From contig JBBIOI010000111.1 in assembly GCA_037443425.1 (NCBI GenBank), positions 1-10,952 of the forward strand: a stretch of 10,952 nucleotides of DNA, in the 5' to 3' direction. The DNA is from JBBIOI01 sp037443425 (GTDB taxonomy: Bacteria > Desulfobacterota > BSN033 > UBA1163). Within the stretch, counting starts at the first letter, position 1, and every line of letters begins with the position of its first letter. A program made the position numbers and the translations under genes. This document shows positions 6,178 to 10,952 of this stretch, piece by piece. The notes beneath the pieces are model-generated. The model was not told where the DNA came from, made no database searches, and worked only from the letters and a program-made list of their open reading frames with translations.

Positions 6178-6322
6178 TAAACTTGAAAAACAAAAAGAAA
6201 ATCCTGATTTACTACTAAATTTCAAAAGCAATAGGTGTCTACCCTTAACAATTGTGAAAAATCCCCTAAAAATGCTTTTAAAAGCGTTACAGAGCCAAAT
6301 AATGGGCAAGATTTTGACATAA
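6170..6322 (+). CDS. Short reading frame, 50 aa, possibly part of a frameshifted gene
   Basis: ATG at 6170 overlaps the end of the previous gene by 8 nt, which favours coupled translation. The first 22 codons (MNNKLEKQKENPDLLLNFKS) look protein-like; the rest overlaps the 70-aa frame at 6235 in a different phase and looks less so. The simplest reading is one gene of about 90 aa broken by a single frameshift near 6235. Confidence 0.3.
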   Translation: MNNKLEKQKENPDLLLNFKSNRCLPLTIVKNPLKMLLKALQSQIMGKILT

Positions 6323-6447
6323 TTGAAATAATAAAAAACTTTTTGAAGAATAAGGGATTTGAAATTTATAAAATGGATGTCAGTGGGGAGGCTTATCAAG
6401 TAAGCAATAGGAGGCAGATAGTTCGGTTTTATGTTCGGAGAAAGTAG
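6235..6447 (+). CDS. Hypothetical protein, 70 aa (GTG start)
   Basis: The frame opens at GTG 6235 directly after an in-frame TAG and has no clear ribosome site, so the true N-terminus is uncertain. The stretch GQDFDIIEIIKNFLKNKGFE and the end QVSNRRQIVRFYVRRK resemble a small alpha/beta domain. It stops 1 nt before the ATG of the serine recombinase, so it is likely translationally coupled to it. No family recognised. Confidence 0.45.
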   Translation: MSTLNNCEKSPKNAFKSVTEPNNGQDFDIIEIIKNFLKNKGFEIYKMDVSGEAYQVSNRRQIVRFYVRRK

Positions 6448-6448
6448 C

Positions 6449-7084
6449 ATGCGAGTCGCAATTTATGGAAGGGTATCCACTGATAAAGGTCAGGATATCG
6501 AACTCCAATTAAAGGATCTTCGAGCTTATGCTCAAGCAAGAGGATGGGAAATCTACGATGAATATCGAGATGAAGGCGAAAGCGGAGCAAAAGATCAAAG
6601 ACCAGAACTTAATCGGCTTTTGAATGATATGAGGAAAAGAAAGATTGATGTAGTTTTAACTTGGAAACTTGATCGTTTTGGTAGATCCCTAAAGTGGCTT
6701 GTTAACACGCTTGAGGAATTAAAAAATTTAGGAGTTCAATTCGTGTCCTATACTGAGAATCTGGATTTTTCAACACCAGCAGGCAGGGCAATGGCTAACC
6801 TTATAGGGGTTTTTGCCGAGTTTGAAAGAGATTTGATAAGGGAACGTGTCAGGGCAGGGATTCGGAATGCGAAGGCAAAAGGAAAACCCATTGGAAGACG
6901 TTCATTAATTGATTCAGGACTTTTATGCACAATAAGGGATATGAGGGGTAAGGGTGAAACGATTAGGGCTATAGCAAAGCAATTAAATGTTTCACCATCA
7001 CTTGTTCATAAAACCCTGAAAATTTTGAGGCAGGAATCCGTTGAAAATCAAGGAGCAGATATGAGCAAACAGTTGTCTTTTTAA
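6449..7084 (+). CDS. Small serine recombinase (resolvase/invertase family)
   Basis: 211 aa. Starting at ATG 6449 (GGAG 8 nt upstream) gives the canonical N-terminus MRVAIYGRVST; an upstream ATG at 6431 is less likely. R8 and nucleophile S10 are present, with catalytic LDRFGRS (D75, R76, R79), STPAGRAM (108-115), and the long E helix LIGVFAEFERDLIRERV (118-134). A C-terminal helix-turn-helix follows (about 172-190, RAIAKQLNVSPSLVHKTL). This is the size and architecture of Tn3-type resolvases and Hin-type invertases, not of large serine integrases. With a tyrosine integrase already in charge of integration, it most likely resolves multimers of the circular form or inverts a segment. I did not identify its site. 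Confidence 0.95.
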   Translation: MRVAIYGRVSTDKGQDIELQLKDLRAYAQARGWEIYDEYRDEGESGAKDQRPELNRLLNDMRKRKIDVVLTWKLDRFGRSLKWLVNTLEELKNLGVQFVSYTENLDFSTPAGRAMANLIGVFAEFERDLIRERVRAGIRNAKAKGKPIGRRSLIDSGLLCTIRDMRGKGETIRAIAKQLNVSPSLVHKTLKILRQESVENQGADMSKQLSF

Positions 7085-7114
7085 GAAGTCTTTTGTGAAC
7101 ATTAAGGATTGATG

Positions 7115-7933
7115 ATGAAGAAGTGGGAGTCAATCGAAGAGATATGCAAAGAATTGGGGATCAGTGAAAGGACGGCCTGGCGATGGATTGGGAAAGGGAA
7201 AATTAAAAAGATGAAGTCGGAAGATGGTTTAACGTTTTTCACTTTGACCACTGATGTCACTGACACTGACAATGTCAGTAGTGACAGTAATAGAGTGTCA
7301 GTTGTCAGTAAAGCAAAAAGGGATGACCATAAACTTTATAAAAATTATTCTTCAGTTATCCCCGTTCCTGACCCTTCACCCGAATTGAAAGCGAGACGAG
7401 AGGAAGTTGAGGCTGTGGAGTTGGAAATTCGGCGTCTGAGAGGTTTGAAGCAATTAAAAGAACTTTCAAACCCTTATGACCCTCTTGCTGATAAAAGATC
7501 CGAAATTGAGAGATTTAAAATTGAAGAAGAATTAAGGTCATTGAAAATGAGGACAATTAAAGAAGAAAGAATTGAAAAGATGAAGGAAGAGGTTTTGAAG
7601 GGCTGGAAAGAATTTTTACCATCTCATATCCTTGTTGAGATTGTTTGTGAGTTGAACAATTTTTTCCATAAATCGGATATTTATTCTTTCAATGACATGC
7701 TAATCTATGGAGGGATGATCAGGGATGTGATTCTTAGAAAATATTCTAAAGAGGTTTTTGAATCTATAAAATCTTACCTTTTTGATCATATCAAAAAATC
7801 CATAACTACTCTGATTAGAGAGATGCTTAATGATATTGAGCATCAAACGGGCAGACCGGCATTAGAAGTGCTCAGGGATTATAATCCAGCAATTATCCAG
7901 GAGCTTTTATTTTTGGGTATTGGGTGGTCGTAA
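7115..7933 (+). CDS. HTH protein with unknown C-terminal domain (initiator candidate)
   Basis: 272 aa from the ATG at 7115, 6 nt after AAGGA; ATG 7112 or TTG 7109 are also possible. Residues 4-32 (WESIEEICKELGISERTAWR, then WIGKGKIKK) form a helix-turn-helix. Residues 45-65 are a low-complexity D/T/S/V linker encoded by repeated DNA units. Residues about 90-165 are highly charged and helical, probably coiled coil. The C-terminal domain (about 168-272) has hydrophobic helices and I do not recognise it. The layout (N-terminal HTH, linker whose DNA holds repeats, separate C-terminal domain) recalls replication initiators such as lambda O, but no sequence motif proves it. A regulator is the alternative. 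It follows the serine recombinase by 30 nt. Confidence 0.7.
   Translation: MKKWESIEEICKELGISERTAWRWIGKGKIKKMKSEDGLTFFTLTTDVTDTDNVSSDSNRVSVVSKAKRDDHKLYKNYSSVIPVPDPSPELKARREEVEAVELEIRRLRGLKQLKELSNPYDPLADKRSEIERFKIEEELRSLKMRTIKEERIEKMKEEVLKGWKEFLPSHILVEIVCELNNFFHKSDIYSFNDMLIYGGMIRDVILRKYSKEVFESIKSYLFDHIKKSITTLIREMLNDIEHQTGRPALEVLRDYNPAIIQELLFLGIGWS
7247..7309. repeat. Cluster of ACTGACA/TGTCAGT units inside the HTH gene
   Basis: Within about 60 bp are a perfect 15-bp palindrome ACTGACA-A-TGTCAGT (7265-7279), an overlapping outer pair GTCACT (7256-7261) and AGTGAC (7280-7285), and two adjacent direct copies of TGTCAGT (7296-7302 and 7303-7309). Less exact units fill the gaps. It codes for the linker at residues 45-65 of the HTH protein, so coding constraint there is weak and DNA-level function can explain the repeats. 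Confidence 0.8.
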
Positions 7934-7978
7934 TTAATTTTTAGTAACCTTTGCGTCCATCAATCCAATAGTGACCTC

Positions 7979-8350
7979 GTGTCCCATTGGAGGTCTATTA
8001 CGGAAAAGGCTTTTTTAAGTGTTAATGAGGTCTCACAATATCTCGGCATTAAGCCATCTACCATTTACCAGTGGTTAAATGAGATGCCTCATTACAGAAT
8101 CGGCCGTCTTATAAGATTTAAAAAGGATGAAATCGATAATTGGATGAAAGGTCATAGAAGGAATGGTGCCAATCCAGAGATTAAAGTAAGAAGCATTTTG
8201 AAGGATATAAGCAGACCAATTAACAGTATCGACAAGATTGTGAAAAAATCTATTGCAGAGGTCAAAGGATTGAATTATACTCCTAATCATGGGAGACCAG
8301 ACCAAATCAGGGGCCTCAGAAAGGAGGGAAATTATGGGGCTTTATCGTAG
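7979..8350 (+). CDS. HTH_17 / AlpA-like excisionase or regulator
   Basis: 123 aa if started at GTG 7979. Residues 11-57 (AFLSVNEVSQYLGIKPSTIY, QWLNEMPHYRIGRLIRFKKD, EIDNWM) match the MerR-like HTH_17 domain of excisionases and AlpA-type regulators almost end to end. The 65-residue C-terminal tail is basic and unrecognised. The start is uncertain: no Shine-Dalgarno precedes the GTG, whereas TTGGAGG lies at 7987-7993 inside the frame, just before non-standard codons ATT and ACG. The stop overlaps the integrase start by 17 nt, so the two are co-translated, the usual arrangement for an Xis-Int pair. It is the best candidate for the directionality factor. Confidence 0.82.
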   Translation: MSHWRSITEKAFLSVNEVSQYLGIKPSTIYQWLNEMPHYRIGRLIRFKKDEIDNWMKGHRRNGANPEIKVRSILKDISRPINSIDKIVKKSIAEVKGLNYTPNHGRPDQIRGLRKEGNYGALS

Positions 8351-9398
8351 AGGCCGTGTCTGGTGGATGAGTTTTATCTACAAAGGAAAACGCTATCGAA
8401 AATCAACTGAAACAGAGGATCGTAAGTTAGCAAGGCGGATTTATGATAAGGTGAAAGGTGAAATTGCAGAAGGTAAGTGGTTTGAAAGATTACCTGGAGA
8501 GGAGAGGACTTTCAGAGAAATGATGCAAAAGTATCTTGATGAATATGCTTCAAAAAAAGTATCTGCAAGGTCATTTCAAGGTTATGCAAAAAAACCTATT
8601 TCCTATCTGGGTGATTATCTTGTTTCAGAGATAACTCCAAAAATTATCAATGAGTATAAGATTAGAAGGCGAAATGATGGGGTTGGTCCTTCTACAATTA
8701 ACCGTGAACTTGCAACAATGAAAAGGGCATTTAATCTTGCGATTAAGGAATGGGAATGGATTCGTGATAATCCAGTATCAAGGGTTTCAATGGAAGAGGA
8801 GAATAACAGAAGGGATCGATGGTTGACTTACGAAGAGGAAGAAAGGCTTTTGGAGGTCTGCCCTGAATGGCTTAAGGAACTGGTGATATTTGCTTTGAAT
8901 ACAGGTATGAGGCTTTCAGAAATTCTTTCACTTGAATGGAGAGCGGTTGACCTCTTCAGGAAAACAATAACAGTTTTTAAATCTAAAAATAAAGAACTCA
9001 GAACTATACCTATCAATGATACAGTCTTTGAAATATTGAAAAATAAAGCAAAGGTGAAATCAATCAAAACTAATCTTGTTTTCTACACTGATAAACATAC
9101 GATGTTTTTAAAGACCAGTGTTGACCATGCTTTTAAAAAGGCTTTAAAAAAGGCAAGCATAAAAGATTTCAGATTCCATGATCTACGACATACCTTTGCA
9201 ACACGTCTGGTTCAATCAGGGATAGACCTCTATAAGGTTCAGAGTTTATTGGGTCATAAGTCACCCTTTATGACTCAGAGATATGCTCATCATTATCCTG
9301 AAAGCTTAAGGGATGGAGTTGAGGTTCTGGATAAAATAAGTCACAATTTAGTCACATTCAAAAAAATGAGTTCTGATTCGATACAGATAAGTAATTGA
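8334..9398 (+). CDS. Tyrosine recombinase / integrase
   Basis: 354 aa from the ATG after AAGGAGGG. The N-terminal part (1-55, GLYRRGRVWWMSFIYKGKRY, then RKSTETEDRKLA) is an arm-binding AP2-like domain of the lambda-integrase class. Residues 56-155 form the SAM-like core-binding domain. The catalytic domain has all expected residues: R193 in NTGMRLSEI, probable K218 in KSKNKELRTIP, H282-x-x-R285 in HDLRHTFATRL, H308 in LLGHKS, and nucleophile Y317 in MTQRYAHH. It should catalyse integration into and excision from the tRNA-Thr anticodon loop. Its TGA (9396-9398) is immediately followed by the 52-bp attachment repeat, so int mRNA reads directly into the tRNA gene. Confidence 0.97.
   Translation: MGLYRRGRVWWMSFIYKGKRYRKSTETEDRKLARRIYDKVKGEIAEGKWFERLPGEERTFREMMQKYLDEYASKKVSARSFQGYAKKPISYLGDYLVSEITPKIINEYKIRRRNDGVGPSTINRELATMKRAFNLAIKEWEWIRDNPVSRVSMEEENNRRDRWLTYEEEERLLEVCPEWLKELVIFALNTGMRLSEILSLEWRAVDLFRKTITVFKSKNKELRTIPINDTVFEILKNKAKVKSIKTNLVFYTDKHTMFLKTSVDHAFKKALKKASIKDFRFHDLRHTFATRLVQSGIDLYKVQSLLGHKSPFMTQRYAHHYPESLRDGVEVLDKISHNLVTFKKMSSDSIQISN
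9342..9356 (+). repeat. Putative integrase arm-type site, right
   Basis: CACAATTTAGTCACA, identical to 2151-2165, lies within the 3' end of the integrase gene 42 bp before the attachment repeat. Two AGTCACA units at 11-bp spacing occur in this stretch. In the excised circle it would sit on one side of the core and the other copy on the opposite side. Confidence 0.5.
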
Positions 9399-9487
<89 letters not shown>

Positions 9488-9511
9488 AAAAAATCAAAAA
9501 GGGAAAGAAGT

Positions 9512-9520
9512 TGGTATAAT
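9512..9520 (+). promoter_or_regulatory. Extended -10 promoter upstream of the secreted protein gene
   Basis: TGGTATAAT matches the extended -10 consensus TGnTATAAT, with a perfect TATAAT at 9515-9520. No good -35 box lies 17 bp upstream, which extended -10 promoters can tolerate. The leader to the ATG at 9621 would be about 95 nt and contains GAAAGAA/TTCTTTC inverted bases around the start region. Confidence 0.55.
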
Positions 9521-9620
9521 AAGAATATTCTTTCTCTTGTACTTAAAAGTAAAGTTAGATATAGACCCCAAAACACTTATTAAGTTAACAAAAACAAAAT
9601 TTGAAAGGAGACAATAAAAA

Positions 9621-10100
9621 ATGACAAAGAAGATAATCCTTTTGATGGTAGCAATTTTATTTCTGTCGGGAGTTAATCTAATTTTTGCTGAACAGAAAAG
9701 TATAACTTTACCCAAAGGAACAACTTTAGAAAAATTGGGGCAAGGACATTTCAAGTTTAAACTTCCCAATGGAGGGATTGTGGAGGTAAAAGGGTTTGAT
9801 CCTAAGACAGGCGTTTTTAGCTATTATAGAATTGATGATGACCCAACCTGGAAGTCAGGAAAGGGTCAATTAAAAGGGCAGATAAGACAAAAGCCAGTAA
9901 GACTTCCTGCGGGGACCAAGTATGTAGTAATTGATGATGACCCAACCTGGATAAGGACCACCGTAAGAGTTCCCAAAGCAGAGTATATAATGATTGATGA
10001 TGACATTGTCTGGCTTCCCGCAATAATCCAGTTCCAGGAAGAAACAATAGGTCCAAAAGGACTTTCCCCTCAGCCAGACCCACCGGGAAGATTGAGGTGA
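9621..10100 (+). CDS. Secreted protein with repeated IDDDPTW motif
   Basis: 159 aa, started by ATG after GAAAGGAG. Residues 1-23 (MTKKIILLMVAILFLSGVNL, then IFA) form a Sec signal peptide, probably cut after FA. The mature part begins with a short domain, ITLPKGTTLEKLGQGHFKFK, GGIVEVKGFDPKTGVFSYY, then three acidic units: IDDDPTW (71-77), IDDDPTW (104-110) and IDDDIVW (125-131), each preceded by a Y or V/R strand and separated by LPAGTKY- or VPKAEY-like segments. The C-terminus is proline-rich (SPQPDPPG). Acidic Asp clusters could bind calcium, but I do not recognise the family and there is no evidence of enzymatic activity. It stands alone, downstream of the tRNA, outside the mobile element. 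Confidence 0.8.
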   Translation: MTKKIILLMVAILFLSGVNLIFAEQKSITLPKGTTLEKLGQGHFKFKLPNGGIVEVKGFDPKTGVFSYYRIDDDPTWKSGKGQLKGQIRQKPVRLPAGTKYVVIDDDPTWIRTTVRVPKAEYIMIDDDIVWLPAIIQFQEETIGPKGLSPQPDPPGRLR

Positions 10101-10191
10101 TTGCTCCAATTAATAAACATGTTATTACATAATTAAATAAGTTTTTCAGAGACCTCGGAAGGAAGCATCTCTTTTCCCGTGATAAGTTATG

Positions 10192-10215
10192 TAGCATTGG
10201 TTTATCTCAATGCTA
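10192..10215. other. Hairpin downstream of the secreted protein gene
   Basis: TAGCATTG (10192-10199) and CAATGCTA (10208-10215) form an 8-bp stem with an 8-nt loop, about 90 nt after the stop at 10100. No T-run follows, so it is at best a weak transcript-end structure. Confidence 0.3.
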
Positions 10216-10247
10216 TACTTATTACGAAGCATAATTTAACTCTACCC

Positions 10248-10344
10248 TCACCTGCGTCATTCCCGTGAAAACTGGAATCCAGATGTTTTTAAATGTTTTT
10301 TCCTTGGATTCCTGCCTTCGCAGGAACGACAGCTTTAATTCATA
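10248..10344. repeat. Dispersed palindromic repeat, copy 2
   Basis: Same unit and orientation as 141-243: CTCACCTGCGTCATTCCCGT at the start and CCTGCCTTCGCAGGAACGACAG plus CTTTAATTC at the end. This copy also retains the internal ACTGGAATCCAG palindrome that copy 1 has lost. It lies outside the mobile element, like copy 1. Confidence 0.8.
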
Positions 10345-10552
10345 TATTGAAATTAATGCTTTTGAAGCTAAATGGAGAATGGGATGCTTATTGGCAAGGT
10401 CGCCGTAAAGAATTTGCCAGATATGCAATATAACCCCATCACGGAAAAAAAGATGCTTACGGTTTCAAAAAAATTCTTGACAAATTGAAATTGGGGTAGT
10501 AGCGTAACAATAAACCAGAATTTTGGAAAAAATAAACATTTATAATTTAATA
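10345..10552. other. Intergenic tail with a short possible gene remnant
   Basis: A 25-codon frame at 10356-10433 reads KLNGEWDAYWQGRRKEFARY near its end, which is protein-like and resembles the tail of a longer decayed gene; I cannot assign it. A TTGACA at 10477-10482 may be a -35 box for the following gene, but I see no matching -10. Confidence 0.35.
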
Positions 10553-10952
10553 ATGAAAAATATTTATATTAAAATTTTTTTAGTTATATTTTTTTTATTA
10601 TTTTATTCTCCCCTCTTTTCCCGATCAGAAATAATGCCTGAACCCTCTATTAAACTTCTAACCCCTATTGAGGGAATCCAATTGATTGGGAAAAAGACTT
10701 TAATTAAATGTTCTATTAAGGAACCTTTCGATCCCCAGAGGCTTCTTGTTATTTTGGATGGAACCGATATAACTTCCATTCTGGAGGTAACCTCTGAGGG
10801 GTTTGAATACAGACCGTTGGGTGTTCTTGCTTCTGGTAGCCATAGCCTTAATGTTACCGCCTATACTCTTGATGGAAAGGAATTGAAGCAGGAGTTTACA
10901 TTTTCAACTCGCCATTCAAAGGTTTTTGAGGAGGCATACTCCAGTAATGAAA
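10553..10952 (+). CDS. Exported beta-rich protein, incomplete at window end
   Basis: Open from the ATG at 10553 to the end of the window without a stop, about 133 codons visible. Residues 1-25 (MKNIYIKIFLVIFFLLFYSP and LFSRS) form a signal peptide. The following part (PSIKLLTPIEGIQLIGKKTL, LLVILDGTDITSILEV, SGSHSLNVTAYTLDGKEL) alternates short beta strands in the manner of an Ig-like or bacterial surface domain. Export is clear from the leader; function is unknown because the rest is missing. No good Shine-Dalgarno precedes the ATG. Confidence 0.75.
   Translation, partial: MKNIYIKIFLVIFFLLFYSPLFSRSEIMPEPSIKLLTPIEGIQLIGKKTLIKCSIKEPFDPQRLLVILDGTDITSILEVTSEGFEYRPLGVLASGSHSLNVTAYTLDGKELKQEFTFSTRHSKVFEEAYSSNE

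Noticed and set aside
6431..6448. Upstream ATG for the serine recombinase
   Set aside because: The family N-terminus begins at MRVAIYGRVS; the six extra residues overlap the previous gene, and GGAG is correctly spaced for 6449.
8289..8333. Upstream start for the integrase
   Set aside because: The extra 15 residues lie inside the overlapping Xis-like gene, and AAGGAGGG sits just before the ATG at 8334, which fits the usual integrase N-terminus.
9817..10197. 126-aa and 79-aa minus-strand frames opposite the secreted protein gene
   Set aside because: Both are antisense shadows of the IDDDPTW gene, whose plus-strand frame has a signal peptide and a ribosome site. Their repeats merely mirror the duplicated coding DNA.
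10222..10428. 68-aa minus-strand frame
   Set aside because: Its C-terminal half translates the dispersed repeat at 10248-10344 (FLRRQESKEK and IPVFTGMT are typical repeat-derived peptides), so it is not a gene.

Overview
The window looks like an AT-rich bacterial chromosome. Evidence is Shine-Dalgarno-led genes, CCA-encoding bacterial tRNA genes, and GTCATTGCGAG / GTCATTCCCG-type dispersed palindromic repeats, which are common in genomes of many anaerobic and uncultured bacterial lineages. I cannot name the phylum from sequence alone.

Left flank (1-1963): a tRNA-Arg(ACG) gene, two dispersed repeat units, then a two-gene MntA/HepT-like nucleotidyltransferase-HEPN toxin-antitoxin pair (799-1558) and about 400 bp without a convincing gene.

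Centre (1964-9450): a compact integrated mobile element of about 7.4 kb, bounded by a perfect 52-bp direct repeat. The right copy is the 5' half, plus 14 bp of upstream DNA, of an intact tRNA-Thr(CGT) gene. The left copy is the orphaned 5' half, cut just past the anticodon loop. The element therefore sits in the anticodon loop and restored the 5' half of the tRNA, where most tRNA-targeting elements restore the 3' half. It carries a leftward arm (a 188-aa unknown protein, a small gene with an in-frame stop, a transposase fragment) and a long rightward arm. The rightward arm holds a small helix-turn-helix (HTH, Xis-like) protein, a small acidic protein, a DUF3631-type P-loop ATPase, a cluster of small unknown genes, a small serine recombinase, an HTH protein with an unknown C-terminal domain, a second HTH_17/Xis-like protein, and a complete tyrosine integrase whose stop codon abuts the right attachment repeat. 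No capsid, portal, terminase, conjugation or relaxase gene is visible. The element is best read as an integrative plasmid-like or satellite-like element with its own replication functions.

Non-coding structure is the most unusual part. A 167-bp imperfect palindrome (5261-5427) with three nested inverted repeats sharing one centre straddles the stop codon of the DUF3631 gene. A 60-bp cluster of ACTGACA/TGTCAGT units lies inside the HTH gene at 7247-7309, between its HTH and its C-terminal domain, which recalls an origin embedded in an initiator gene. A 15-bp palindrome sits between the divergent arms, and a 15-bp direct repeat near each end may be integrase arm sites.

Right flank (9451-10952): the 3' half of tRNA-Thr, a promoter with an extended -10, a secreted protein with a thrice-repeated IDDDPTW-like motif, a second copy of the left dispersed repeat, and the start of an exported beta-rich protein that runs off the window.
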